Shown one piece after another: positions 1 through 12,090 of a stretch of DNA of 64,000 nt. The stretch covers positions 34,885,159 to 34,949,158 of the forward strand of contig NC_044988.1 in the NCBI RefSeq assembly GCF_008728515.1, in the 5' to 3' direction. Below the pieces are notes generated by a model. That model saw only the letters and a list, made by a program, of their open reading frames with translations. It was not told the DNA's origin and searched no databases. Position 1 is the first letter of the stretch; each line of letters starts with the position of its first letter. A program made the translations under genes and the position numbers. Source of the stretch: Papio anubis (lineage: Eukaryota; Chordata; Mammalia; Primates; Cercopithecidae).

Positions 1-1145
1 AGCAGTTAGACTTGGGAGCTTATAGATCATTTTAACAAAGGGGGATAAATTGTGGCCAGGTGACTGGACAAAGGAAAGGGGTTTGGGCTTCTAGGGGTGA
101 AAAATTGTAGGAAAGTGACTAGGAAGTATATAGGGAAAGTAATGGAAAGCAAGGGTTGCTTTAGTAAGGTGTCTTTATACCAACTCGTCTCAGTGCCAGC
201 TTTCTGTCTCTAGTGATAAATCACTTTCTTCATTCTGGTACAGGAGAGGGGTGGAAATTTATGCCACCTTCACAAAGGGAAATTTATGTCCTGCTTCTAG
301 GCAGAAAAGGAAAGGGCAGAGAGCCCTTCTTACAACTGCTATTTCTCCATTGCTTTCAGCCCAAAATAATCATATGCCAAGGTGGCATACTTTGGGGTGG
401 TATAACCTGATCCCCTTCACCATGTCACTTCTTTCTTGCCCTGTGGCTGTGCTCAGAGATGCCCTGGGGTTTCAGTGTTGATCTTCCAGAACAGCCATAT
501 GTGTCCTGTTAGGAACTATGATCTGTTGGTTAAGAAACAGCCACCTAGATAAAGTTCAAAGAATTCTGCAATCCAGATTGTGTGTGTTCCTAAATGTGGT
601 TTGGCCTGGAGAAACAAGGACCAGGAAATCATGGAAAGCCAGGCAGATGGGAGTTAGAGAGCCTGGCAAGAGTCCTAAGCAAGTGCTCCGTGCCCCCCCT
701 CCCACTTCCCCCTGCCCATCTCTCCAGGAAGTGGCACTCAAACTCAAGCATGTGTGAGAATCACACAGAAGGCTTATGAAAACAGATACCAGGTCTTTGC
801 CCACAGAATTTCAGATTTAGTAGATCTAGAATGCCCAAACATTTGCAATTCTAACAAGCGCTCTAGATGTAGCCTTGCTTCTGGATAGGGACACACTGAG
901 TAGCACTCTCCTAGGGTGGTGAGACTATCTGTCTTCCAGTCAGGCTTTGAACTGACAAAAGACAGATGAACAGAGGACAAGGCATGCATTTTATGGATGT
1001 TAATATTTTTACATAAATGGGGGCTTCACAGAAAAGAAGTGAAGAGCCAAAGAAGCAGTTAGACGTGGAGCTTATATGTCATTTTAACAAAGGGAGCTAA
1101 ATTGTGGCCAGGTGATTAGATGCAAGAAAAGGGTTTGGGCTCCCC
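1..1145. repeat. Direct repeat of about 90 bp (1-95 and 1054-1141)
   Basis: Both copies read AGCAGTTAGAC..GG(A)GCTTATA, CATTTTAACAAAGGG, TAAATTGTGGCCAGGTGA and AAAGGGGTTTGGGC-type text. The stretch between them (100-1050) looks like an old interspersed repeat whose family I cannot name. The small open frames here (213-989) have no coding signal. Confidence 0.75.
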
Positions 1146-1576
1146 ACTCTTTCTCCAGTGGGGAGAAAGAAGCTGCTGTGGGTGAAGTTTTCCTGGGGAT
1201 CTGGAGGAGGAGAAGGGGCCATGCTCATATCTGAATCTAGGTGCTAGAAAGAGAACAGCTGAGATTTTCCATAAACTGTCAGTACTAGTCAGGATGAATC
1301 AGAGTGAATCTTTGGAATAGAAAAAAAAAATAAAGATTTTGCTTTCTCATCATCATAACGCTCTTCTATTCAGTCTATGCATAGCTAGTGCAACCTTTTG
1401 CTCCACCCAACCAGCTCCATTCCCTTTACCAATTATTTATAATATGCTTGGGTCACTCACGGGAGGAAAACACTGTCAGCATCAAGAGGTAGCAGCATTT
1501 TCAAAATATATTTTGCTGTCTTGAACAAAAATCTTAACTATTTATTAGTCAGTAGTTCCATATGGTCTTATACTTT

Positions 1577-1858
1577 TTGTTGAGTCACAGTCTCCCTCTG
1601 TCACCCAGGCTGGAGTGCAGTGGTGTGATTTCTGCTCACTGTAACCTTCACCTCCTGGTTTAAGTAATTCTTGTACCTCAGCCTGTAGCTGGGACTACAG
1701 GCGTGCGTCACCATGCCCAGCTAATCTTTCGTATTTTTGGTAGATATGGGGTTTTGCCATGTTGCCCAGGCTGGTCTAGAACTCCTGACCTCAGGTGATC
1801 CGCCCTCCTCAGCCTCCCAAAGTGCTGGGATTACAGGTGTGAGCCACCATACCTGGCC
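1577..1858 (-). mobile_element. Alu, antisense
   Basis: GAGTCACAGTCTCCCTCTGT to ACCTGGCC. The direct repeat TGGTCTTAT at 1563-1571 and 1859-1867 is the target duplication. Confidence 0.85.
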
Positions 1859-2849
1859 TGGTCTTATTACTTCTATACATAAGATAGGATCTTTCAATAT
1901 TTATGTAGGTGAATATTTCCCATGTTTTTTGAGGATTCCCAAAAGACTTTGGGGGTTGCCAAAAAACTTTTAGGGGTTGAATCTTTTCACAGTAACACAA
2001 AGGGGAAGCATCAATCCGTGAAAGTTCAGACCAGCAGTTTAATAACACCCTCTCCATAGCTCAGTTCCCAGTACATGAAGAGATTCAAAGCAATCTTCTT
2101 GCTCTCAGTTCTTAGAAAGAAAAATTTGAGACAGATAAAAGCAGTAATTATCTGTATTATTTAATAACTTAAATGTAATAACCTAAGAAAAAACAGATGT
2201 CAAAAATATATAGTCTAAAAAAAATTAGAAGCCAAATCCTTTCCTCCTAGGATGTCTGAAAAGGATAGATTCTATGGAGTGTGGATGAAGATAAAAAGGA
2301 TTCCTACTATGAAAGATGAACTGTGGAGTCCTACTATGATTCCTACTATGAAAGATGAACCGTGGACATAGTCACTTGAGACCACTGAGAGCAATTAGCC
2401 AATTTCATTGTCACCAGGAGGGCACATACCAGAGAATCTGGGAGAAAGCCTGGGCTAGAGCCGTTAGCATTCTCAGGCCTACTGGTGCTGTGATTCAACA
2501 GGCTTTGAGGGGATGAGGAGAACCAGAGACCACCACCATCACTTGTAAAAAGCATACTATAGAAACAGCACAACTGTCAAAAATCAGCTAGAGCTTAGAC
2601 TGTATGCTGTTTGAAATCTAGCCTGAGTTGCTTTCTTGTGGAGGGATTGAGACATGTGCAGAGATACTTTAAATATGTGCAGGTGGCCCTTCTTTTTAAA
2701 GGATATTTCATGAGCTCTTTCTACTCATTAGTTTTCCTAAGAGTTCACCGTTTAAGCTAGAAAGATGCTGCAAGCTATCTCAGCTAGCTTCTAATTTGGA
2801 CGTAGCACCAATACTATATACACAATTGAACAAGTGACCATATCTTCCT

Positions 2850-3590
2850 GATTCTTCTTTGGACTGAATAGGTGTGATCTTGTTAAGAAAAATGTGTAGG
2901 CATAGGGCCAGATTTTATCAGTCTCCATCCCAGAAAAATGGTGGAGCATGCCTGGGCTCTTGCATAATTAAATGACTGGCTTTGTCACAACCTTATACTG
3001 TCTTATCCTGGCAGCAACTGCTTCAAGTTTACCATTCTCCTGCTGGACTAATGGTTCCCCAGAGATGTCATCAATCTCACGTACACCAGGTGGATTGAAG
3101 CCCAGGTTATATACGCTACTGCACGGAGGGTGAATCCAACATCGGCTGAGACAATCTTTAAGTGTTTCAAATGGAATCTTCAAACTGATCACTAAATCCA
3201 CTTCATAGATTTTTGTCTTCAAATCAGGGCTTCGGTTTGTCCTAACATCCTCAGAAAACCATCTGGGAGCCAGTGCTAGGCATACCTGTTCTCCAACTCT
3301 GACACCATTAGGCATGTGATCACATGGTCTGGAACCGAAAGACCGTTCTCCGTGTATTGTTTTGCCATGTCACTAACTTCGGTGTTGGCCTTGGTGTTCT
3401 CCCACAAGAAATGGCCATTAGAGAGATGCTGGAGGCCAAACTTCTGGGCCAAGAGGGGCAGCCAGAGGATGACCATGTGCAGGAGTTTGGAAGCCATTGC
3501 CTTTGGGAGGAGTGGCGAGGCCAAAGGTGCAGCCAAGACGACCAGAGGGTGCACCGAGAACTTTGTTTCTTGGCCCCGACCTCTGCCACC
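2850..3590 (-). pseudogene. AK4P: AK4 (adenylate kinase 4) processed pseudogene
   Basis: The - strand reads MASKLL from 3497, then FGLQHLSNGHF, VPDHVITCLM, YEVDLVISLKIPFETLKD, WIHPP, IDDISGEPLVQQE and RQYKVVTKPVI. These match mitochondrial adenylate kinase 4 from end to end with no introns, so this is a retrocopy. It is dead. The P-loop (GPPGSGKGT in the parent) is lost by a deletion of about 9 codons near residues 12-20. The frame shifts after ELENR (about 3276-3315), and the WLPDGF stretch lies in another frame. A TAA at 2970-2968 replaces a Glu codon. Parent-like sequence (LHHFSGMETDKIWPY) continues beyond the stop to about 2860. Overlapping open frames on the + strand (3316-3778) are shadows. 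Confidence 0.9.
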
Positions 3591-4081
3591 CTCTGCTGGC
3601 TCTGGTACTGTGGTTACTCTCCTACTCGGGGAAGGAGAGACTTTTAAGACAACCCTTACCCTCAGCCCTGTGTAGGGACCAACTCAGCCCTGTGCCAGTA
3701 TTTACATTCCATAAAGTCACTGCAAACACTGAGTTAGCAAAGACTGAACCATTGCTCCTAAAGGAAATACAGGGTTAAGTCTGGTGAGTCTCTGGTCACA
3801 TTTTCGCCAATCAATACATAAACTTGCTTTATGTGTGTTTCTGATTTGGGGACACTTTATTTAATATATATTGTTGATTCATTAATTTTGAACTCACACC
3901 CAACAGCACTGTAACTCACACCTGAACAAAACTTATACAGGGTATTTTCTTTGCAAGGCACATTACAGCCTTCTTGGGCTTAAGGACACTTCAGTAACTT
4001 TATGACCAGTCTTGGGGGCCATTTTAAACATTGAAATCATCAATGAAAACCATGTGGAAAACATGACATTAAATGGACCAT

Positions 4082-4393
4082 AACATTTTTTTTCTTTTTT
4101 TTTCATTTGGAGACAGGGTCTTACTCTGTCACCCAAGCTGGAGTGCAGTGGCACAATTATAGCTCACTGCAGCCTTGATTTCCCTGGGCTCAAGCCATCC
4201 TCTCATCTCAGACTCCCAAGTAGCCGGGACTATAGACCTGTGCAATCACGCCTGGCTAATTTTTGTGTTTTTTGTAGAGATAGGGTTTTGCTATGTTGCC
4301 CAGGCTGGTCTCGAACTCCTAAGCTGAAGGGATCCTCCTGCCTTAGCCTCCCAAAGTGCTGGGATTGCAGGCATGAGCCACTGTGCATGGCCG
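4082..4393 (-). mobile_element. AluJ-like, antisense
   Basis: A T-run, then GGAGACAGGGTCTTACTCTG, through to GCATGGCC. Its divergence suggests an old copy. Confidence 0.85.
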
Positions 4394-7022
4394 AAATTTT
4401 TTTCAATATGAGAGCTGAAACAAGAAGGCAGAGTCTATGTCACCTTGTTTGCCTCGGCTGGGGACATGCACAACCAGTGACTCAAAATGTTTTACCACTC
4501 TGTGCGTGTCTGAATGACCATGAAAGTGCCATGAAAATTGATTTGGGGATTACAAATAGATTTTAGTGAGTAGACAAATTTGCAAATATAGAATCTGCAA
4601 ATGATGAGGATCTACTATACCTAGACTTCACTCTTCTCCCTACTTATAATCTATTGGTACATCCCATTGACTGAACCCAAGCAGAGGTCAAAATAACCTG
4701 TCAATATCATCTTATAAAGGTCAACTTCCTGAGTACCAAACAGGGTAAGCAAGGGTGGACAATGGATCTGCAGGGGCTCTAGAAAATATTCAGCACATCA
4801 TCCCACGTTATCTGTAGCCTTGAATGGGATCCCTAGGGATCTGCCCATTTTATAAGACATGAATTCACTCATTCTTTTCTTCATCAAGCGTTTACTAAGC
4901 ACCTAGCAATAAGCTATGTTCTGTGAGGTGTCTAGTAGAGGCTTGAAAATATTAGAAGATGTTGACCCCATTATCTAAGGGCTCACCATCCAGAAAGAAG
5001 AGCTGATAGTCAACTGACACATATTTGAGCACCTCCTATATTCCAGACTTTTTTAGGTGCTCAGGATATGGCAGGTCCCAAGACAAATCTTTGCCCTGGC
5101 ATAACTTACAGACCAGAGCAGAAGAAAGGCAAGTGATTGAAAGACCTCACTGAAGGAGGGTTAGTGCTCTCATAGGAGCATTCACTCATCAGGGGAACAA
5201 GTAGGGCAGTGAGGGTGGCCACAGAATAGTAGGCAAGAGCTTTCTGGAGGCAAGAAAGAGTATGGATTGAAGGGCTCTGAGTCAATGCCTGGAACCCAGA
5301 TTGGGGAAGTAAAAATGATGAGAGATGAAGGCATGTCTTTGCAAAAATATGATTATATTACTAGTCCCAGTGCTGAGAAGTGCCAAAGAGAGGGACAGGT
5401 TAAAGCACTGCATGAGACAAAATATTCCAGAACTCCTGGCTCACTGTAATAACTTCCTCAAAGACAGGGGTTCCTATCATCCCTCCCCAGCCTCTGTGCT
5501 GCACATGGTGCCCTGCACACCTCCACTTGGTAGCATGCATTCTTCTAGCCCATAGCTGCCCTTAATTGCCCAGGGAGGCCCACCTCCTCCTCAGGAGCAC
5601 AAGAGTCAGAGTGGTAAAGAGAAGTTCTCCAAAGAGAGACTCAAAAGCTTAAAGAAGGTAAAATTGTGGGGCAAGTGGGATCCTGGGGTACTGCTCAAAT
5701 CACATCATGCATGGCTCTCTTTTCCCTCATGGTGGTTCTGAGGTCAGGGAAATGTTCAACAACAATGCACACACTCTCGCAGTTCAACATCAAGTAGTCA
5801 TGCTCCATAGAAGTTGGAAGAATGGATGGATGATGGATGGATGGGAACATAGCAAAACCTAATTCTCTATACTGTGTGGGACCAGGCAGGCTTCAAGCAG
5901 TGGTTCCTTTCCCTCACTGAGGCTGGGAGTTCACCAAGTCCCTATATGCCTGGCTCTGCACTAGTCCCTCTCGCAGACATGAACTCATTTCATACTTCCA
6001 ATTACCTTGAGAGGTGACTATTGTACACTCCATGTAATGCATGGTAGCTTAGTAACCTATTCCAAACATCATGGTTAGCAAGAGGTGAATTTAGACTTGA
6101 CTCTAATGCCTCTGACTCCAAGTCACGTCCTCTGTCTGTGTTCCTTTTCCATATGCTTCCTCTTTTCTTTTCCTTTTTCTAATTATTTAGCAGGAAGTCC
6201 TTTTGAAATGGGATCTTCTCTGTTCTAAACAGTACTTAATGGAATACTCTCCTTGGCAAAGACACTTTAATTTCTGTGAATTATGGGAGTTCTTGCTACT
6301 CTCTCGGGAGTGTCTTGTTCTTTTAACCTTTCAAAGCACTTCCCTACCCCTCATAACATTTAAACCTCCCAAGAACCATATAGGATAATTAGGTGAAGTT
6401 ATGATCCGTAGTTTCAGATGAGTAAACACAGGCTCTGAGGAATTTAATAACTAATCTGAAAGTCATGCTGTCTTACCTTGAGACAAAACAAGAAAGACTC
6501 TCCAGACTTCCAGTCTCTTCCTCCTGGCCTAGAAATGGCAAGTGGGCAACATCTTTTGCTGAGAGAAGTTCCGAGGCGAAGTTCAGGGAATGAGAAAGAC
6601 CCGTGATCCGTTGACAATGCCTGTCATGGGTGAGAAAAAGGAAAATGGAGGCACATGTGCTTGGTATTTGCTATCCCAACTTACCCATAACTATTTCAAA
6701 GCCTTAAGTTGTTTCTCACCTTAATGAGGAATTATGTTAATTCTCTTACAAGTAAGGCCTGGCACATAGTTGATGCTTACTACAGAGATGTACTATAATT
6801 TACTGAGTGACTGCTATTCATCAGGCACTGTGCCAGGTTACATAGCTACATTCAAGTTTATCATTACTAAGTATTCAGATTTACTAAATTTAAACACAGC
6901 CTTAGATATACTTTGAAAAAACCACACCCCTGTATTACACAGGTCTTAGTACCAGAATTTTTAATATCTTAATAAAGAATTCTTACATGCTAAATAAGCC
7001 CAACTTAAGTTTATTAAGGAAA
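4394..7022. other. Intergenic stretch without a recognisable gene
   Basis: Mostly diverged single-copy-looking DNA with MIR-like words (for example CATCAGGCACTGTGCCAGGT near 6820) and a short ATGG-type tract (5823-5848). The open frames here are under 110 codons, lack a domain, and are not called. Confidence 0.6.
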
Positions 7023-7322
7023 GTATTGGTCAGGGCACAGTGGCTCATGTCTATAACCTTAGCACTTCGAGAGGCTAAGACTGGAAGATTTCTTGAGCCC
7101 AGTTTGAGATCAGCCTGGGCAATATAGTGAGACTTGTCTCTACAAAAAAAAATATTTTTTAATTAGCCAGGTGTGGTAGTGCATGCCCGTAGTCCCAGTT
7201 ACTTGGGAGGCTGAGTCAGGAGGATTGCTTGAGCCCAGGAAGCAGAGGTTGCAATAAGCTGTAATTATTGTGTCACTGTCTGTAGCCAGAGTCTGTCTCC
7301 AGAAAAAAAAAAAAAAAAAGGA
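7023..7322 (+). mobile_element. AluJ-like, sense
   Basis: GGTCAGGGCACAGTGGCTCA to an A tail at 7303-7319. Highly diverged. Confidence 0.82.
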
Positions 7323-7597
7323 AGGAAGGAAGCATTTATATTTATATCTGGGATAAAAGCACTGTCAGTATTTTAGGGATGAAGTTTACTGCCAGCAGGC
7401 ACAGTGAGGGCAGGAGCTCTGTTCCATTCATCTTCATGTCTCCAGTGTCTGGCCAGATGTACATTAATATAAAAATGGATGGATAAGTGAATAAATGAAT
7501 GAAGCTCAGAGCCATTTGCTGATAATGCAACCAGTGACATACTATATGTCCTCTCTTTAGTGGTCATGAAAGTTGCAAGGACAATTTTATCAACTTT

Positions 7598-7828
7598 GGT
7601 CCACAATTTTTTTGTAGAGATGGGGGTCTCACTCTGTCGCCCAGGCTGGTCTCAAACTCCTGGCCTCAAGCAATCCTCTTGCCTCAATATCCCAAAGTGC
7701 TGGGATTACAGGCATAAGCAACCGTATATGGCCTCATTAAAAAAAAATTGTAGAGACAGGGTCTCCCTATGTTGCCTAGGCTGGTCTCAAACTCCTGGTC
7801 TCAAGTGATCTTCCTGCCTCAGGCTCCT
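7598..7828 (-). mobile_element. Two antisense Alu monomer fragments
   Basis: Two successive partial copies (7598-7735 and 7740-7828) both read GTAGAGA...GGTCTCAAACTCCTGG. Each is one Alu arm, either two fragments or a local duplication. Confidence 0.75.
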
Positions 7829-7835
7829 AATAATC

Positions 7836-8078
7836 ATGATAATGGATTATTATGGTGGTGGGTTCCCTATAAAAGGGTCAGTTCACTGCCCCACCTTCAC
7901 CCTCTCTCACTCTCTCTCCTTCTGTTATGTGATGATGTAGCAAGAAGGCCCTCACAAGATACCAGCACCTTGATATTGGAGTTCCAGCCTCCAGTACTAT
8001 GAGCCCATAAATTTCTGTTCATTGTAATTTCCCAGTCTGTGGTATTCTGTTATAGCCACACAAAATGGACTGAGACAG
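7836..8078 (+). mobile_element. MaLR LTR fragment (MST/MLT1-like)
   Basis: TATAAAAGGGTCAGTTC, then AAGAAGGCCCTCACAAGATA, CAATCTGTGGTATTCTG-like text and CACACAAAATGGACTGAGACA are the promoter-to-end half of a MaLR LTR in sense orientation. The 5' half is missing. Confidence 0.7.
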
Positions 8079-8437
8079 GGACCTACTAAGAAGCTATGCT
8101 CTCTGTCAAAATGTTTCTGCATTTCTGAGAGGCAGTGAACCCACAATGGCTTAGCATGCGTGTGTGTGTGTGTGTAAAAGCTAAGAAAAAGTAAAGTACT
8201 GGAGAGGGAAAAAAAGTCAGTTAATAACTCGAAGTATTATTCCAGGATGTCATCATTGGCGTTAGGCTGTGCTGAATTTGAGTTTAAAAAAAGTAATATT
8301 TAGTGAAATATATTCTACACTCTTTCTATTCAAGGAACAGGGTTGAGTTTTCAAAATCATACTTGCTGGGTTTTTTTGTTTTGTTTTGTTTTTTACTATT
8401 TTATTGAGGTATTCAGTACCACCTTTAACAAGGAGAA

Positions 8438-8746
8438 GGCCGGGCACGGTGGCTCAAGCCTGTAATCCCAGCACTTTGGGAGGCCGAGACAGGTGGATCA
8501 CGAGGTCAGGAGATTGAGACCATCCTGGCTGACACGGTGAAACCCCGTCTCTACTAAAAAATACGAAAAACTAGCAGGGCGAGGTGGCAGGCGCCTGTAG
8601 TCCCAGCTACTCGGGAGGCTGAGGCAGGAGAATGGCGTGAACCCGGGAGGCGGAGCTTGCAGTGAGCTGAGATCCGGCCACTGCACTCCAGCCTGGGTGA
8701 CAGAGCGAGACTCAGTCTCAAAAAAAAAAAAAAAAAAAAAAAAAAA
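8438..8746 (+). mobile_element. AluY, cercopithecid AluYR-like
   Basis: A full-length, little-diverged Alu with a long A tail, flanked by CAAGGAGAA copies. It carries GGCTCAAGCC, GGGCGAGGTGGC and GAGATCCGGCCACTGC, which I know as marks of Old World monkey AluYR subfamilies. Confidence 0.9.
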
Positions 8747-9269
8747 CCAAGGAGAAAGCAGGAGCCATGTGTGTCAATCTTAATTAAAAACCTATTTGTC
8801 TTCTTTTAGAGATGGCACTAACAGCAGATTCCTTTCTCATTAAGAAGTGGACAGTTAACTGGAGACGCAGATCCACAAGACAGGGCCTCTGGAGACCTGG
8901 CAAGAGAAGGAGATGGAAAGTACTAAGCCAGTGAGGGACCCTAGGGCTACACTCTCTTCTCAGTGCAGGCAGAGCTCTAGTGTTGACCCCAGAGAAGAGA
9001 GGAAGGGTTGTTTTTTGGTCTGCCCAGAAAAAGAATAGTCCAAGGTCAAAGGGTCTCAGCAAGTGCAACAACAACACCAGGGGAGGGGGACTGCTCATTC
9101 TGTTTCTCCAGACCACCTGGGGAGGTGGCTCCAGGCCCCTCTCTTTTCATGGGACCAGTTGAATGTAGTCCTTCCTGTTACCAAAAGTGGTCAGATAATC
9201 AGGGGCTGTCCCTCTAGACACAATCCAGCCACTAGTCCTTTAAAAGTTAGAGTTTTTAAAAAATCACAT

Positions 9270-9604
9270 TTTGGTTTTTTTTTTAAAGTATATATGTATG
9301 TATGTATGTATTTATTTGTTGAGACAGGGTCTCCTTCTGTCACTCCAGCTGAAATACAGTGGCACAATCATGGCTCACTGTAGCCTCTACCTCTTGGGCC
9401 CAAGTGATCCTCCCACCTCAGCCTCCCAAGTAGCTGGGACCACAGGTGTGTGCCACCATGCTTGGTTAATTTTTAAATTATTTTTGTAGAGATGGGATCC
9501 TCCTATGTTGTCCAGGCTGATCTTGAACTCCTGGCCTCAGGTGATCCTCCTGCCTTAGCCTCTCAAAGTCCTGGGATTACAGACATGAGCCACCATGCCT
9601 GGCC
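9270..9604 (-). mobile_element. Alu, antisense, with (TATG)n at the tail end
   Basis: The microsatellite GTATGTATGTATGTAT (9293-9310) lies in the tail. The body runs from GAGACAGGGTCTCC to CATGCCTGGCC. Confidence 0.82.
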
Positions 9605-9918
9605 TACTTATTTATTTATTTTAGAGATAGGGTCTCACTCTGTCATCCACACTGGAGTGCAGTGGTGCAATCATAGCTTATTGCAGCCTCAAACTCCTGG
9701 ATTCAAGAGATTCTCTCACCTCAGCCTCCCAAGTGGCTAGGACTACAAGTGTGTGCCACCATGCCCAGATAATTTTTTAATTTTTTGTACTTTTTATTTT
9801 TTGTAGAGATGGAGTCTCTGTGTTACCATGGCCAGTCTTAAAACCCTGGCCTCAGGCTATTCTTTTGCCTAAGCCTCTTAACATGCTGGGATTACAGGCA
9901 TGAGCCACTGTGTCAGGC
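9605..9918 (-). mobile_element. Alu, antisense, diverged
   Basis: Follows the previous Alu directly in the same orientation. The body has GAGATAGGGTCTCACTCTGT and ends ACTGTGTCAGGC. Confidence 0.8.
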
Positions 9919-10168
9919 TAAAAATCACATTTCTTCATTTTATACATAACATTCGGTGCCTAAACCAAAACTCTTCTGTTATCATCAAGGGTCATCCTTG
10001 ATTATCCTGCTTAATCCTTAAGGCCCACAACTGATCACCAAGGTGGGTTCTCATTCCAAAGGAGTGTCTACTTGTTGGGGCCATGGGTTGGTTCTCAGGT
10101 CCTATAAATGGACTTGTCCCAGGGGCCCCAACCAAGACTGTGTGACAATCCAATAAAATACAATAAGA

Positions 10169-10197
10169 AAGCCAGAATCGGCTGGGCGCGGTGGCTC
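10169..10197 (+). repeat. Alu 5' stub of about 25 bp
   Basis: GGCTGGGCGCGGTGGCTCA is the start of an Alu, but the text then leaves Alu at once. It is the remnant of a deletion, lying 20 bp before the solo LTR. Confidence 0.6.
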
Positions 10198-10216
10198 ATA
10201 AATATTTACCTCATAA

Positions 10217-10755
10217 TGTTATGCCCAGACCATTTGTTCCCCAAAGAAGACCACCAGAGTCCAGAGTCAAAGCCAAGCGGCAAGGATCTTTTACTGCAAG
10301 TTCGAACTTGGTCCCTCCATTCCACAGCATACAAGAGGCCCTCGAACAATGCGAGTGCTTGCCTTTTATAGCCTGAGGTAAATAGGATAGTAAAGTTACA
10401 GAGGAACAAGGGAATTCTTTTGGTTACAGCATTACAATTGGTTTACATTTTAAGTTATACATTTAGTAGTTTTTCTATTGGTTCCCGCGCTTTCAGTAAA
10501 ACCTCAAACGCTGTGTCCTTATTGGGGATTTTCCAGGTGGTGTTTGTCAGGAAATTGAGAGATATATGGTGGGATGTGTTTGTACTGGGCTCAGGAAGTC
10601 GAGAGATATACGGTGTTTGTACTGGGCTCAGGAAGTTGAGAGATATATGGTGTTTGTACTGGGCTCAGGAAATTGAGAGATATATGGTGGGATGTGTTCG
10701 TACTCGGCCTGTTTGTGTTGAGCCCGGGGCTGAGGAATGTGCCTGATTTCTTTCA
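10217..10755 (-). mobile_element. Solo LTR of a gammaretrovirus-like (ERV1) element
   Basis: The 539-bp unit is bounded by TG...CA and flanked by the 4-bp duplication ATAA (10213-10216 and 10756-10759). Read on the - strand, it begins TGAAAGAAATCAGGCACATT (U3), has four tandem 37-44 bp U3 repeats (about 10548-10709), a TATAAAAGGC box (10370-10361), a likely R region starting near 10345, a possible AGTAAA polyadenylation signal, and ends GGGCATAACA. No internal viral genes are present, so the provirus recombined out. The 4-bp duplication and TGAAAG start suit gammaretroviral elements. A PtERV/CERV-type or related monkey family is a guess. Low decay and retained CpGs suggest a fairly recent insertion. 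Confidence 0.8.
10548..10709 (-). repeat. Tandem U3 repeats inside the solo LTR (44-37-37-44 bp)
   Basis: Four units each start CAGGAA(A/G)T(T/C)GAGAGATATA, at 10548, 10592, 10629 and 10666. The outer two contain an extra GGGATGT. Direct repeats in U3 are typical of gammaretroviral enhancers. Confidence 0.85.
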
Positions 10756-10759
10756 ATAA

Positions 10760-11130
10760 ATATTTATTATATGGTGTCAATAAACATTTACCTATATCAT
10801 TTTTAGTGACTGAATAATAGTTCAGTAGAATAGATCTACTATACTTTATTTGAAATATCTTATTAGGTATTTAGATCATTTCCAATTTTTTACTTCTATA
10901 AACATCACCATAGTGGACATCCTTGTAAAATACATTTCTGTTGTCTATGCCCATTTTAAATAAGCTTTTGATAGATATTGCCAAACTGCCCTCCAGAATT
11001 GTACATTTTCACTAGTCGTGAAGCAGCATGTCAATTTGACTATTGGAAATTGGTAGCTGAATGTGGTTTTAATTTACATTTCATTGATCAATGAAGTTGA
11101 ACATTTTCCTCATAGACTTGTTGCTTGAGG
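10760..11130 (-). mobile_element. Old L1 3'-end-like fragment, antisense
   Basis: Phrases such as TTTTGATAGATATTGCCAAA, CTGCCCTCCAGAATTGTAC and AATTTACATTTCATTGAT are typical of old antisense L1 3' UTR sequence. There is no coding content. Confidence 0.5.
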
Positions 11131-11149
11131 CCATTTTCAAAAGGAAATA

Positions 11150-12090
11150 GGATCGCTGGGTGAGCAGTGTTCTGTTCCTCTAGTCTCCCTATCAGTGCAA
11201 GCCACTATTTACTCAGTAAGGGAAAGGGCCAACCTAGAGAAACATCTTAAAGCAGGCAAGACTCCTCACTAAGAACCCATCCTCCCAGATGAGATTCCAG
11301 TATCCCCCCTCACCTCGCAAAACCTACCGTCAAGGAAGAACTGAAAGCTCATTTATACTAGACTAGAAGTAATTAATAGCACTTTTGCTGAGCTATCCTT
11401 CCCAGGGTGTGGGGAGGGTGGGCGGGTATTTAACCCTTCTAAAAGCCTCAAGCGAAGGGAACAAAGCTGTCAAAATTACAGGCTTTCCTCAGGGAGTGGT
11501 AGAGATGTTTGGGGCAGGTGGAAGAAGCCAGTTTTTCCAGATCTGTAAGAATTCTAGCACCCTCCTTACCAGGATGTAGGCAGGCCTCCGAGAAGAAGAG
11601 GTTGATCACTGGACAGAAGGCTTGTGTTTCAGCATTAACCCCTGTACTCCCTGAGGCTCCATTCTGAACTTTAGTTAGGAGGTGCCTTGCAGAGTTCTTT
11701 ACAACTATTGGTGCCTAATGTGTGTGGATGGTGAGTTCCAGTGTGGTGGCATGATATTAAAATATATGAACTAACACCTTTTCTGCAAGATATCAGGCTG
11801 CTTCAGATATAACATGAGATCCTAACTTGTGACTCAATATTTCTTTGGAGAGTTGTTTCATGGAAAAAAAATTACTGAAGGAAAAAAGCCTGTATTTATG
11901 AAGATGTTTGTTGCAACACAAATGGGGTAGTAAATTATGGTACAATTGCTAGATTAAAAATTACACAATCATTAAAAATAATCATCAGGATATAGGAAAA
12001 TGTTCCTTTATATAAACGTAAATGAAAAAATTACATCTATACATATGTATAAAAAATTATGCCCAATCATACTTTAAAATTTATATGTAG
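11150..12090. other. Intergenic stretch, nothing recognised
   Basis: No repeat family, RNA gene or coding signal could be identified. The 11385-11579 open frame is short and without similarity that I know. Confidence 0.5.

Noticed and set aside
3316..3778. Overlapping + strand open frames of 90-120 codons
   Set aside because: They are antisense shadows of the AK4 pseudogene and its former 5' UTR, with no independent similarity.
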